Assembly: GCA_013397865.1 (NCBI GenBank)
Contig: VZTI01004088.1
Coordinates: forward strand, 65,600-129,599
Source of the DNA: Struthidea cinerea
Lineage: Eukaryota; Chordata; Aves; Passeriformes; Corcoracidae
Length of the DNA stretch: 64,000 nucleotides
Reading direction: 5' to 3'
The notes beneath the pieces were generated by a model, which saw only the letters and a list, made by a program, of their open reading frames with translations, was not told where the DNA came from and did not search any database. Shown one piece after another: positions 26,201 to 40,880 of this stretch. Position 1 is the stretch's first letter. Every line of letters starts with the position of its first letter. Both the position numbers and the translations under genes were made by a program.

Positions 26201-27354
26201 TGATAGGCTAGAAGAAGGCTTTGACAAGTTTCTGAATACACTTTTAAAATAAAATGTTAGCAGAAAATACACAAATCACTTAAAGAAAACTTGAATTTGA
26301 TGTTCCCCTGTCTGTGGTTTCTTTTTTTACCAAGCTTTTAGGAAAAAACTCTGCGTACAAGGAAAACCATTGTTTGTCTCCACAGTCCCCAGTTCACCTG
26401 TTTCTATACATTTTAGCACTGCAATACTTCTCCTTTTCCCCATTCCTGCTTTTATCCTTCCAGAACTTCTTGTCTTCACTAAGTTCTCCGAATTTTGGTC
26501 ATCTGCAGATATATAGAGCAGATCTATAACCTGATCTGATGTGTGGACACCCTCTCTAACAGTGCCACTGCCCAGATTTATTTCATCAACTATTTTAACT
26601 CTCATCCATTCCATACAGTATTTTTACTGTTGATAAAGAGATCTGCCAATAACTCGTTTCTTACCCCATCCTATAACTTTAGAAATAACTGGGTAGAAAA
26701 GTACAAAAGAACAGGCAATTTGAGTAAGTCATGCAAATTTCCCTGCAAAATACAGAAATTTCCAACTGTATTGGAAATTACAAGTGGCACTACAGTAGTG
26801 CCACTTTAGCTGAATCCTTCAGACATAATTTTTAAGAAACAAAATTTACCATAGAGCATTTAGTAACATGTTAAAAATTTAATTCATATGTATTATAAGA
26901 CCTCAAAAAGAGCTCTTGAGCTTTTCTCTTAAAAAAAAATGTACCAGAACTAACATTTGTACTATTATTTAAGCTAGTCTAACATTTATTTTCTAGTTTA
27001 TGAGTTTTTTAATATTTAAGGTTAACAATAGGAATAATTTTCAATTTATTACAGACTTTTATATTGGCTATTAGCACAAGGAAGGGTAAGCTTTCCCACT
27101 TAATACAGGCATACCTCTGACCTTTCATACAGGCATATCTGAACCTGACCGTGCTAAGAGGAAATTATAAAAATTTCACTTTTGTCAGTGTAGTAAAAGT
27201 GGTGTGCAACTGCTATAAAGCAATCAGAGTCCTGCAGCTGGCAGTCAGCAAGAAGAAAATGGTCTCCGGAATGGAATAAAATGCAGTGAGTACTCAGTAT
27301 ATGCATTGCAATTGTAAAGACAGCTGTTAATAATTGTGTATTGAAGATATATTT
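14236..27354. other. Long repeat-poor non-coding stretch
   Basis: No CR1 or LTR copy that I can recognise in 13 kb. Small features only: A13 at 17473-17485, T18 at 17926-17943, and a perfect 14-bp palindrome CTACAATATTGTAG at 24644-24657 flanked by two copies of AGCTACAACACTA (24634-24646, 24656-24668). A plus-strand open segment at 16036-16146 after a strong acceptor-like site is described separately. Other ORFs have no support. Confidence 0.45.
16036..16146 (+). other. Candidate terminal exon (very uncertain)
   Basis: A strong acceptor-like sequence (CTTACTTTCTTCCTTCCCCAG, ending at 16035) is followed by 36 open codons and TAG at 16144-16146; the predicted peptide includes ISEAVNREGKKRFSPNSIRS. 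AATAAA occurs at about 16211, 65 bp after the stop. This is the arrangement of a last exon, but I do not recognise the peptide, I find no upstream partner exon, and such combinations arise by chance. The coding frame also stays open upstream through the presumed intron. Confidence 0.18.
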
Positions 27355-27391
27355 AACTATATATATAGTTATATATAAGTATATATATATA
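27355..27391. repeat. (TA)n-rich simple repeat
   Basis: Imperfect AT/TA dinucleotide run: TATATATATAGTTATATATA followed by AGTATATATATATAG. It is a short microsatellite with interruptions. Confidence 0.8.
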
Positions 27392-30300
27392 GGCAAGTAT
27401 GTCATGCACAGATTTACTAGGCTCTGCAGTAAGGGAAAGACTTCCCTTAAATTGCTTTTTACTCCTTCTTCTTTCTCAGCCTTTCCATGTCTCTGAAACA
27501 GTGCTGGAAGCCGTATTTTCCACATCACTGGCTCTTTCTCAATTCTTTCCTCTTTGGGGCAGAACCAACAGCCAAAGAATGGCTTCCAGGCTAGTGAATG
27601 TATGGGAAAGGATTGTCCCTACTTGTGAACTTGCGTGTGTCACATGGCCTTTGGCTGGGACCTGTCCATGATACATGTATTGGGACAAGGCAAATTTTCC
27701 CCATTACATGACCCCACTAGGAGACAAGGAGGTGCCTTAGACTCCTAAAATCCAAGCCTTAGACTTGCAAGAATTCTGTATTTGTACTGAAAGCATCAGA
27801 CAGCCCATCAGAGCAACTTCACAAGAACAGGCTTTGGCACTCCACTGCTAAATCTATTCTGGCCGAAATTCTTTCCAGTTAGTGCTACAGACTTTTGAAA
27901 TGGGTTCCCACTGAAAATAATTATAATGACTTTTTTTCAAAGACAGAGCCAGTTTCCCTGCTGGGGATTTTTAACTTATGGAAGTCATGTCTGTACTTAG
28001 GAGCCACAAAAATAAGATGCCTTTATAACCAATTTTGAAGTAGTGTATGTCGGAAAAAAATGGAAATTTGGAAAGGGTGATCCAGCATTTTAAAAGATTC
28101 ACTTTTGCTAAACTAAGTAATATATAAGTCCATTCTAGACATATAAATTGCTAGGGTATATTTTATATACAATATATGGATCAACTCTTCATGTAATTTA
28201 GAGGTCTATGAATTTACCTGCTGAGTGTGTAATTCTAGATGCTGAAAGGGTTAAAACTGGGGTATTTGTCAACTTGTTCCAAGTAAATTTCCTTCTTAAA
28301 AATCACATCTTTCATTATGAAGGAGGAAAAATTATAAATTACCCACATGGAGATCAAAATTTTCACTTTGCATTTGATAAATAGCCTGAAAATGGCTTAT
28401 AATAAAGGCCTAAGTGATTTTGGAAGCAAACATTGTGGCCAGAAAAGCACAAGCCATGAGGTGAACTAGTCACTGTTTTTACAGCATGATAAACAAACCA
28501 TTATCAAAGTAGCTATGAGTGTGTTTGGTCAGTACTTTAACTTGCAAGGTTTAATCCTGCTTATTCTGCTCAATATTTTGTCACATTTTTCTTGTAAAAA
28601 TAATTAGCTATATCTTTACTATATTTGTGGAGTGTGTTTTTAAGTACCACCTGAATGGAATTCAAGCTCTGGAACTTTTGGCTTATCAGTAGTTTTAATA
28701 ATCAGAATCTAACTTATCTGCCTTAAAAATCCGTATATTTAATATCTGCTTTTAAAAACCCAGAAATGGAGCTGCATGTTTAGGTAGGACTTCAACATGA
28801 GCACCAAGGGGAAAATTTTAGACTCTCTCCCAATTTCAGTGCTAATCAGAGTACACAAAAACTATCTCAGGCTCGTGATTTATATAATCACCAAAAAAAT
28901 AATGAAAGGATCTCTGACTCCCATTCTTCTTTCCAATACAATTTCCTAATTCCTAGTTTTTCATCCCTTCCAGGCTACATCTTGACAACATCTAGCTGAC
29001 TCACACTCACATCTAATTCGTAGTCCCCAGAATCAAACATGAGTTAATACACCACATCACAGTGACACACAGAGACATTTGAGTCTTTCTCCTTTTTTCC
29101 TAGCCTATTTCTGTTTAATGGTCAAACTTCCATGCATAAGACAGCTGGCCACACAAAAAAAAAAAAAAAACAACCCAAGGCACAATCAGGACCAGAGCCT
29201 GGGCTTAGTTTCATCAAACACCTCTTGGAACATCCCATACTATCTCTGTTCAGAAATATTTAAGTCAAATAGAACAGCAACATTTTGCAGATCTCATGCA
29301 GCAAGATGTTACATTAGACCCTCTGGAGCTCAGTATTTGGAGCATAAGGACACTGCACACCCTTCTGTTTGTCTACCTTTGGCCGTACTGGACATGTCTT
29401 CATTAGCTCGTCTTCCAGAAGCCTAACACATACTGCTCTTTACATCTTGCTCACATTGTTTGTTTTAATGGCATCATTGTATAAAGCAAACACACGTCTT
29501 AACTAGTAGCTCTGGAGCTGCCTCCAGGGTAACCATTTTTTGTTGTGTATGAACCATTGACACCCTTTTCACTGAATGATTTCTTCAGAAGAAACCTTTC
29601 TTATTTGGCACCTGCATTTTGCTATCGGCAGTAAGAGGGAGTCACTTAATTCATGAAAGCACTTAAGAAATGAATCTATCAGGTCTTTCCAACTCTAGCT
29701 TTCAAAGGGCTACACAACTGAGCACCAGTTGGAGAACTGTTCACAAAGGTCTGTGATGTATTTCCCAACACCATTACTTATAGAAGGTCAACAAGGCAGT
29801 TTTATAGGAATTTTCCTGCCTAACATCATTCTTAAGTGACAAAGAAGGAGGTTTCTACGTAAGAAATGAGATTTGCATTTAAATCTTACTTAATCAAGTA
29901 TTATTAATACTAAGCTTCTGGTGGTTGACAGGAACTTGAGATGAGTCTATAATCACCCAATCACAATTCAGGTTTTTGATCTGCAATTGGAAAAGATAAA
30001 GATGTGAAAAAAATTAAAACAGAAAGAAAGAAATAAACTGCTTTGGAAGTTCAAAACAGGAAAAGGTAGATCAAGGATATAATCAGCATAGAAACAGGAT
30101 AGAACAACTCATGCATTCAGTTCCTAATTCTGCTTTTGGCTGCATCTATCATTTCAACTCTTTTGAATAGAGTTTACCCTCCAGCCTTTGGTTTTCTTGT
30201 TTATAACAGTTGAGAGGTCTAAAGGGAAATGATACTCAGCTGGTAATGGAAGAAACTCTCATTGTGGAGCTACCATGAGCCTGGCTCAGGCTGGACTTGA

Positions 30301-33300
30301 AGCAGCAAGATTCCTCACGGGAAGGACCCCAGATTATCTCACCTGCCTGATGCAAGGCACATGGCTTTTCCCCAAAGGTGAGGCAATGCCCAGAAGTGAA
30401 ATCATCTTCCCCAGCATAAAACAGCTGAACCACAGCAAACACTACATTTTTGACCGGATACCTGGCTTTAACTCTTCTCTTAATGGGCACTATACCTGCC
30501 TGGATACTAAAGCAACAGGTCTATTTTCTATTCATAATTCCGATTTCTTATAATAGCATTATCAAATAATATCAGTCAAATGAACCCCTCACTTTTCTTT
30601 AGAAAAGACTGGAAATCAACAGGAATATGTCTGTATCAAGACCCATTACCTATTTCATCTAGCAGCAATAAACCAGTAAACTGGTAATTCTCTAGAAAAC
30701 TGGGATTCAGCTAGCCCTTGTTTTATGCTTTTATAAAGCTAATGTAAAATTAATATTATGGAGTTGCAAAAACTTTCTACAAGACCTACTGAAATCCCAG
30801 TAAAGTTTACATAAAATAAAGTGGCATTTCAGATACCATACAATTCACTAAACTCCAACATGTTATAATCTCATCTTTTGTGATAGCTCTGAAGATCTCT
30901 CACCCTAACAGATTGACTCTCTGTATAATCTGAGATAGGTCTTTGGACTTCACATTATAATTCTCACACCATGATTATATTCCTAAGAACAGTTCATCAA
31001 CATATTTTCTCTTATTAACCTCTAGGTTCCCAAATTGTATTACATAAAACTTAACTAATATTTGCAAATCACCATCATAAATCAAAGTCAAGAATCTCAA
31101 CTCTGCCACTGTTCTGTCCCTCTGGAGGTGTACGCACACATTGTTTCTAACTCAAGAACAAGTATGAAACACATGCAAGACCAGAAAGAATGAAAATACT
31201 GATACTGTGGTAAATGGTAAAAGGCATTTTTAAAATGAGTTATGATTCTTTGCAGTATTTAAAAAAATGTAGTCTTGGCATGGATTAGAAGCCTCAGTAA
31301 TTTTGTGGTTTATATATTCTTTGCAATGACACGTTATTCCCCCAAGAAGCTGATATTCTCTTCATTTCATCATTTCTCCTACCTGATTTAGTTAGAATGT
31401 ATATGTCTTGCATGCTCAGAAATTCATTTCAGAGGGCGCTAAATGACCACAGGTGGAGCAGCAAAACTCATTTTGAGGTCCATTTTTCTGCATTCTTTTC
31501 AGACTTCAGCACTGTTTCTTACACAGGTGCAAAGATTCAATTCATATTGCTTCCACTGATAAGGAGCATCCTGATTCCTCAGTAAACAGTGGGATAGTTT
31601 CATCTTGGAAAGTTTCCTTTTAGGAGCAGCCCACAGGCTACCAAAGAGTGTCTAATTCTGTTACAGCTGCAAATACCAAATGTGCACAGTGGGCAGCACC
31701 TCCCTAAGCTGTAACCATATTTCTTGCCACAAAAATCCGCCCTTTTATAGTATTTAAAGGAGCTGTGATAACATTTACCAGACACAGTACCAGGTACTTT
31801 TCACTAATTTAGATCTTTCCTGTGTCTATATTTTGCCATCCTTATATCACACCCTACATGGAGAGGGTAATAGAGCTTCTGGAGGTAAATATTTATTGTG
31901 CTTATAGCTTTTAGGTGGTGAACTTAGGGAGGCTGGGAGATGGACTAGATGTCATCCCAGCCTCTGAAGCCAGGTCTACATTGCAGGGCTGAAAGGAAGT
32001 CCAGATTTGCTTTTGTCCACATTTCTGGCATCAGCTCAGTTGTTGCTGTCCTGTTGTTATGGTATGTGATGAATGTAGCTTAACAAGTTTTATAAACTAG
32101 GTAAATCACTCACTACTTTATTTATTTTCCCCCTTTTTATTCCTAGAAATCATAAGCTATTAATTACAGTTCCAAGCAAGAGTTTAATTCTATGTGAACA
32201 CAATAGGTGGAATTGAACAGTGTCTACAAATTTAGAAAACTGTTTATTGAATACGAAATATTTCACTGTAGGTTGAAAAGGAATATAAAGGCAATATCAC
32301 GCTGTGAGGATAAAAAAATTATGTTGCCAAGCATTTTGAGAGAGTCAGATGAGAACAGAAGCTATTGAAAGGGACATGTCTTGCTAGAGGTACTTCAAAG
32401 TGAAAGGAAACAAGCCTCTGAGGGCAAAGAAAGATCACTCTGTAAGATAACGTTTTCACACTTAATTAAATGTTGACAGCAAGGAGGGTGCATTCAGCAA
32501 CTTTATCCATTTACAAGTGTTGGAATGAAAGCAAAAATAGAAGAGGAATTCTCTGTCATTGAAGAATATCACCCTCTGCACCAAATATTGCAAAACATGC
32601 ATGTGAAGGATAAATTTTAATTTACTGCAGAAGTACAGACCCTGGGTCAGAGATGACCAAACAAATTTCCTACCTGTCATGATGACACTTGACTTCTACA
32701 AATACCCAGCTGTCACTGCTCAGGGCATCATCTCTTGAATCACTGACTGCTTCAAACAGTATCTCCTTGCATCTTATTCTGCCTTTAGGATTTTCTTGAG
32801 TTAATGATGTTTGAGACTGTTTTCTCAAATAACATCATCCTCTGTCAATAAATCCTTGGATAAAGGTTTATAAGAAGACTTTATGTTTGGGGTTTTTTTG
32901 TTGCTAGCAATATCCTCTTACTAATTAATTTTATCCATTCCCCTTCAGGCAGAGAATAGAGCTGGAAAATGTTAGATTATCTACTTGAAGTTTTCAGAAA
33001 TCTAAAGCTGCAAAATTGAGGCACTTAGAAAAGACAGTCTAATATATATGGTCTAACAAAAAAATTCCTGATACAAACTTTTCTAACCATTTAATCAGGT
33101 TATTCTCCACTGACAACTCATTTAGGGACCAACACCAATACTTAAACAAATGTTAACTCATATTTCCAGTGAGTGCCTAACCTATTTTGGAGACAGAAGT
33201 AAGGAGAGGATTCAGCATAATATATAACTGGCTGCTTCATTATGCAAAGTATAGTTGAACTGAAATAATTTACACTGAATTTCTTTTCCCTGGAAGTTAA

Positions 33301-36300
33301 GCACCCTTTCCTTATTTTACAGTATGTTCAATGCAATCACTGAAATGGTATCTTTCTAATATTTGCCCTGAAACATTAAATCTAATTTCAAACTGTGTTT
33401 TATACAGCTGAGCTGTGACATATAGTTCAAGAGAGGAGCTCATCATGGTGGCTGTTCAGCTTCACCAATCATCTCAGCTAACTTCAGAAATCACAACACA
33501 GCACATCTCCCATTATCACCATGTTTTCTGATGTCTAGTGTAACTCATGTTGCGCTCTTATCCTCCTCTCCTTGTAAATATTAAAATATAATCTGGATTA
33601 AGTGTCATGGATTAACTTGTCACAGATACTGTCAGTCAGGTGAATTAGCCATGTTTGCTGCTATATATATGTTATGATCTGATTACAAGAGATGCCTCTG
33701 CCCGAATCAAGGAGCAAATGAGACTATATGCAGGCTCTTATGTATTTCAGAAACCTTGTTTTTCTAATCTGAAGCCAGATGAAACAGTTATGGTAATAGA
33801 TCTTGGTTTTGTTTAGCCAGAAAATCTCTCCAATGGGCTTTCATGTTAATCTAATTCAGTTTTTTCCCTCTCTGGTTTGTTTTTTTAATACAAGTGGAAG
33901 TCATATTTATGTCAAAAAATACTTAAGCCTTTATTCATCTCTGCTCCCTGCTCTTATTCCAGTTATAACCTGTTCTTTACCTTAAGAAGTGGTCGTTACA
34001 CCAATCAGGATGCTGAATCATGATCTAAAGAGAGAGGCATGGTCCTCTTCTAGAGCCCTGACGTGGAACTTAGAATAATTGGTTTCCATCAGATTTCATA
34101 ATACACTATGTATCTGTATGACTATCTGTAATGGCAGGAGAAAGTACTAAAACATTTCTGAAGGGCAGTAGTTTTTCATGTGTTTGCTACACTACAAAAA
34201 TGTTACTACCAGTATTCGTGTAAAGAAATAATATATTCCTATCTCTTTGGGTTATCTTAAAATAATATTTGCAATCCTCAGATTTTGCTGGTGATAAACA
34301 CCACATAACTCCATGGAATGGCATTCAAGGTCATGATATTTCCTACTGACATTTCTTCTCCACAGGAGTGTTCCTGGGCCATCTGTGGAGACCAGGCTTT
34401 CACACCTCTGGTGCTTGAAGCACACCCTCCAATATACTGGGACCTGTGCAGTGAACAGCTCTCAGATGATCATTTATTCCTCCTGCCCTCTCAGTGGAAA
34501 AGCTTCCAAACAGAGCCAAATAGCTGGCAGAGATCCTGATATCTTCCTTAGAATGGCAGGCAGCCTCATCCCAAACTTAGGTGGCCAAGAGATATGCAGG
34601 AGTTTGGGCAAAGGCTCCAAGGTTCCCTCGTGTTCAAGTGGTCTTGGAAAAATATGTATTAAATAATTCCTTTATGATGCTGTGACTCAAGATACACTGA
34701 ATGTCTTTCTACCCTCTCTTCACCTTTTCTCCATGGTAATATAGGCAGTCTAGTTGAACAATCAGAGAGACAAAGATGTCAAAAAATTTTTCAGCACCAG
34801 TGGTAGACCCACAAAGCTGCAAAATTCACTGGCAGTTTGTCATTAAACTTTATTTCTAGAAAATAAATCAAGTTATATGGCTATATTTATTGAAAATTTT
34901 GCAAGTGCAAAAGTTGGTCATTGCTCCAGGGCTTATCTGCTGACTGGAAAGTTCTGCCTAGGGCAAAGATATATACACACAGAAAAAAAACCAGGGTTGA
35001 TAATAAAAACACTGACCCATCCTTAGCTATTGCACTGTGCATCACATTGCTATCATCATCGCAGTGCTTTTCACTGATATTTGACAACACACACTCAGCG
35101 ACAGCTGTTTTATTATTGTCTGTAATGGCCATAAAGCAGAAAATATTGCATAATGCAGAGGAGATATCCTGACAGTTCTGGCTCTGTGTGAGTACGGCAA
35201 TTTAATAGCGCCGTTTGGCTTCTGAGGGATTTCTTGACTAACAGGTGCATCGTTATACACGTCAGCAATTCACTGAGTAGAACAATAATACAGTGCACAT
35301 TATGAGGCTGTAACTGACACCAAAAATGAACTCTCTAAAGAAGTGCAATAGATTGTCACTGTGCTTGTAGAAGTGCTGTTTGAACCGACACAGTCTTTGG
35401 GGTTAGAAACTGGTTTGTATGTTACTGCAAAGATCTGTGGTTTGCCCAGATGAATTGGATAAAAGAAAGAGAAGAAAGAACTGACGCTCCTCATTAAGAA
35501 GAACCACCAAATGATGAATGTCTGATACTTGTCCAAGTTGGTCTCTGTTTTAATTTATTTTATACTTTCATATGCTTCATCAGGAAATATCAGGGGGTTT
35601 CAGTTTCAGATAAAACAAAGATACTTTAACATGTTCATGCCTTTCCAATTCCATTACTCTCTTCCAGGTAACAAGCTAGTCACATTTCCAGTAGGGAAAA
35701 GTAATCAGACAGACAAGTTTGCAAAGGAATACTGCCTCTCCACAAGGAACTCAGTCTCTCTGCCTAAACACAAGCAAAAAATCTCTTAAACTCTGTAAAA
35801 TTAAAGCTATATTTTGGTAAGATTCTAACACTTCAGATGAACAGCATTTGTCTACAGCTCCTCCCAAGAACTATTTTTTTTTTCATAAATACAGAAACAA
35901 TTTGCTTTCATTCTCTTTGGATACAAATCTAGATGTATCAGAGAGTTGAGAAAGGGCTTCCCATTCAAATTCATCCAACTACTAAACTAAAAATAAAGTG
36001 CAAACCGGATCATATAGAATGAATCAGTATGTATAAGGTGATTCCCCAATTCAAAATAATATTAAAGGCAGTCTTTGTGGTTTGGGAAAGTTCATCACCT
36101 TCCTGTTAGTTTCCTTTTATGTTTTTAATTTATTAAATCCTCTTCAGAAGGATCTGTCTCGATAAAAACATCCACACAAAGCCTCCAGCTCAATTTAATT
36201 AACCCAGAAATTTGGTTTAGATTTGAATTAACCACCAATCATCACTGGCATTTCCATTCTGAGTATTCAAAGGATTGTCCAGATCTTCCATATCCCTTGT

Positions 36301-39300
36301 TCAAACTTCCTTCCAGATGATTGTTCAGCCTAGAATGGGCTTGAGTAGTAACCTATTGTTCAATAATCCAGTAATTGTGTATGTGTTCATTTCACAGATG
36401 TGCAAGACATCTAAGGGTGGTAAGGTCACAAATAACACTCATATGTTCAGAGTACTCCACCTGAACCCTTGTTCTGACCACACTCACATTGATTAAAACA
36501 ATTTTTATCAAATTCTAGTGAAACATTGATAAAAGTGATAAAGAAAGGGACAGTTTATAGCCTATTTAAAAAAAAAAAAAATCTTAGATCATGTTGGATG
36601 TACTTAGAAATGGGAATGGTAAAGCAGTAGCCAAAACGGAATTTTCAGAGGTTTACTAGAAACCTGATAATTATTTTCTCATAGTTCTTGTTTCTAAGAA
36701 GTTCAGCCAAGAACGAGCACTCCTTTGTACCAGACCCCACAGCAACACACAACTGAGGAGGTTTTGTTCCCAAAACTTTTAGAATCTAAATATGACACAA
36801 GAACCAACAGATGAATACAGGCAGGCAACCAGGAATAAAAGGACACAACAAGAAAATGAACACCAGTGGCTGCTTCTGCACATATGTAGACTGTCGAATT
36901 CGAGGAACACCCTGAAATTCCCTGTATCCTCATATGAATATTTCTTTGCATAAGCTCCAGCTGTCCTTGCAGACAGTCTCTGTACCCATCAGTTACATGA
37001 CATTTTCATGATGTAAGGAACCAAAAAAGCAATATTGTGCTGGAACTATCAACATTATCAAACCTTTCTGGCAGCTGAAATGAAGAAGCTTCTAACTAGG
37101 TCTGCCTAGGAATGCAAAGTATGTGAAACAACCATGAAGAGTATGAAAAGCCTTCCTGTCACCTAAGTGTACATGCAAGAACCAAGACTGGAGGTGCAGC
37201 CTTGATGGAAAACCGCCAAATAAAAAGTATAGTTTGATACACAGCCAAGAAAATGCTGATCACTCTTTCAGAAGTTGTCAGCCTCTACAAAAGACTTGCT
37301 ACTTTCTTCAAGGACACAAAGAGCTATCCTTCACAATGGAAAATAGAATTTGAGTTGTGCAGGATTTTACAGAAAAAGAGAGCTCTTGTTAAGCCTCAGT
37401 AAAGAATATAGCACTAATGATAAATAGCACACTTTGATCTTTCAATGAAAGAGTAGAAAAATTAAGGTATAAAAAGCCCCTGGTTTTAAGGCTTAAGTGA
37501 GTAGGCAAGACTGAAATATTTGTTCAATATTCATGCCCCTAGGAGACCATTACCTGGAAATCATTACCTTTATTTATTCTCTGGTTTCATGGATCTTGTA
37601 AACTTTTAATGAAATAATACATAAAAGTGGGTTCCATTCAGCTACAAATGCTCATTAATTGTTTGCTAATGCAACACATTTTTTTGTTCTATTTGCTCTC
37701 CTGGCATTATTATAATGAAGAGCAATTGCTTTATAAAGAGAGTTGTGCAAATAGTGTAAATCATGGCTTCTTTACCATTCTACTAACTTGCCCTATGGTG
37801 GACTTTTTTTTGTTAATTAACTTTCTATTGTTTGTCGTTCCAATTAAATAGAGTAGAGCTAAGACATAAGGTGTTACATGAAGGGCTATAAAATCTAAAA
37901 ACAAACAAACAAAAAAAAAACCCCAAACAACCCCAATAAAACAAAAAAATTATAAAGGAAAAAAGTCTTTAAAAGAAATAAACAAAAAAAAACCCTTAAA
38001 TGCCCTGAAAGCTTAGTGAAAGCTCCACAAAAGTTAGTAGAAAAAAAAAAAAGCAGCTGATGCATCATCAGTGTAGCAGTAAATTAAAAAACTCACCTGT
38101 TTTGTGTTCATTTCAGTCAGAAGGAAGTGAATCAAGTTTAGTATTGTTCACAGTGAAAGCACCTAGGATTTGCTCACCTGAACGTGTGTCTAATTACAGT
38201 ACTGATAAAGACCAGCAGAAAAAACCTGGCATGCTGTGGAAATCTCATGACCTCATTCTGTCAGTGAAATCCAGACTGACCTCTCCACAGTCACCCACAG
38301 ACCTCTTCCATTTCTGCTGTGCCACTTGTGGTCATTCCATCTCATGTAGACATTAGAATTTTACCTGCAAGTTCTATGCTATAGTACTTACCTTCAATAA
38401 ATCCTAAGAACAGGGACATACCTAAACTGAAATTACTTAAGGAGACATAATAATGCATATTTAAAGAACCACATGCATCTATTTGTGGTCATGACAGGTA
38501 ACTTCATTATTCTGAAGCTTAAAGTGCTTATCTAATTGCTTATCTAAGCAAAGCAAGGTTTCTTGATACAATATTATGGAAAAATAGTTCATTAATTCAT
38601 GATTCAAAGGAGCACAACTTTACCAGTCTAACAAGAAAACACCTTCTTTATTTCTAATTTTGCCACTTTTGACTTCCAGAGATGCACATGGCTGAATGAG
38701 CTCTATTTTTTTACCAGCTTACTTCTCATTCAGAAGAGAGACAATATTTTTATAGCACTTTGGTGTTGCATTTGTGAAGAAATCCCATCACAGATTAATT
38801 AGGGATTACAGCGCAGGCAAGTAAAACAAATATTTATGACCGTTGAATTTATTACACAGTTGCCACACTGTGTCAAGACACACATACAGCAAAGGTACTG
38901 AAAAACTCTCTGGGCTCATTTCAAAGGATTTTTATCTTTCTTGCTTCCTTCAACAAAGCAGCTCAGAAATTTTGTGGTGGGACAAGACACTATCCCTTGA
39001 AAATTATATCTGAATACAGAGTGTGAGCAAAATGGAAAAATCAGAGCATGTCAGTAAGAAAACTCAATACGATTGATTTAACTTTGCAAAACCGTAAACA
39101 AGTCTGACCACAAAAAGTGCAGATGCTTTCACACTTTACTTTGGAATTTAGTTTGGAATTTTGACCATAATAACAATTATCATATTTTATTACGATTAAT
39201 GTTGGCTTTGTCATTAAAGAAAAATTACACAAATCCAAGCCATAAAGTTTTGTTGAAAGGGTTAAACAGGTATTAATTTTGCAGTCTCTTTTCTATCAGG

Positions 39301-40379
39301 AACAGCAATAAATTCTTGCAGAATATATGAAGTTCAAGGATGTGATTTTTTTGGGAAATCATTGGCATTTAAGCTGACAAAGCATTCTCTGAAAAATGCA
39401 AAAGCATTCAGAGAAACTATCAATAGAGATGTTACACAAGAGGATGAGTCACTTGAAGAAATATCAGCTTTTGAGTCATGGCATATTCCTGTACAGAAGT
39501 AAAATGTACATCAAATCATTGAATACAATCAGAATAAAATTCAGGGAAGTGGAAAGAAACAGATTTTGAAACTAATAGAGATGAATTTCTAATTAATTCC
39601 TTATCAAGTGACAGGAAGAAAAAAAACAGTAAAAGAAGGGTTCAGCTTTACACAAGGCAGGGAAATCCCTGGGTGACAACAAATCTTTTTGCACAGGCCT
39701 GGCTGCTTTAATAGGAATATTATCATACTGGATTAAATTTGAATTTAAAAAAAAAAAAAAGAAGAAGAGCAATTCTACAAAATGGATTTGCTTGACAAAT
39801 ACTTTTGAGTATTCTTTGGTTTTGTGCATTTTGTACATCATCTTTGTATATACATTGTATGCTCTACTATGGATTTGAAAAAGAAAATAATTATCTGCTT
39901 TCTGTGACCGATCCCAACTCTCTATTTTATATCACTCTTTTTTTCTCCAGAAGTAGCTGAAATATCTTGTTTGCTAGTCCAGATGGAAGGCACATTGAAT
40001 GTCTATAAAAGTGACCATGCCCCTGGGAACTCCAGGATACCCTCTCCCTCACAGAACAAAAGAAGAACAGATCACACTAAAACACTCAATAAAAAATTTC
40101 TAGACAAAAAAGGTGAACTTAATTCCTAATCAGAGCAGACAGTGATATCACAGCTGCCCAGGTTTTGTGAGCATATTTGAAGGAAGCAGCAGCCCATCAC
40201 TGGCACTTTACCAAATATTCAGGCTACCACAGTGCAGCATCTGTGAACATTTACTCTTTTCAATCAGAGACGGATTCAAACTTCCAATGAGATCACCAGA
40301 GTCTCCTAAACTTTCAGCATCTGATTGATTGAAAAGTTTTCCCTGGTATCTAAGGTAGCAGTGACGATGTGTTTGCCTC
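27392..40379. other. Long repeat-poor non-coding stretch
   Basis: AT-rich, with A-runs at 29155-29170, about 36567-36580, 37909-37920, 38041-38052 and 39747-39760 but no recognisable interspersed repeat or gene. Open frames such as 30275-30553 (+), 34318-34539 (+) and 40208-40396 (-) show no family match. The last ends at a possible TTTG|GTAAAG donor on the minus strand. Confidence 0.4.
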
Positions 40380-40880
40380 AGACCTGGCCTATCCACTCAC
40401 GTCAAGAGCCCTCACCCACGACACCCAAGCTGAGTGAGAGGTTCCTCTCCCCTCAGGTCAACACAAGCTCTTCAGGCTGGTAACATGGTGGGATTTAATA
40501 CTACCGTTAATAGTATTTACAGACTAATAACTGAAGCAGTTCACCTTGGACTCCTTTTTGTCTTTCACAGCTCCCAGGTGGAGGCAGTAACTCCACTCAG
40601 CAAGGGTTTTTTGTTTTGGTGGCAGAGTTAGCTGATGAAGCTCCCACCTCCAGGGCCTGCTTGGTGCTCCAGCAATGCTGCAACCCAAGGCAGTCCACGC
40701 AGCCCTGCATGGAGCTGTGATGGAAACAGGCACTGGGGAAGGAGCCTCTTGGGCTGGCCTCTGCCAAAGGCAAGCGTTGCAACCACACCTTCTGGCACCC
40801 CTTTTCCCCAATACTCTTAATGAAGACTTACAAACCTTCTTTGGAATTACAGGACCAAAGCCAAACACCTCCACTGAGGT
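40380..40880. other. GC-richer block of unknown identity
   Basis: Visibly richer in G and C than the flanks (for example CCACCTCCAGGGCCTGCTTG near 40647), with long open frames on both strands: 116 codons on the minus strand at 40524-40874, and 61 and 70 codons on the plus strand. No CR1 or LTR landmarks. It may be an unrecognised inserted element, a fragment of a processed or exonic sequence, or simply a compositional fluctuation. Confidence 0.3.

Noticed and set aside
26327..26614. 95-codon minus-strand ORF
   Set aside because: Possible very old LINE-like wording (GTCATCTGCAGATATATAG) but too weak to name; no domain.
31917..31970. Short stretch GGAGATGGACTAGATGTCAT resembling a CR1 3' UTR phrase
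   Set aside because: Only one phrase matches and neither the flanking CR1 wording nor the terminus is present.
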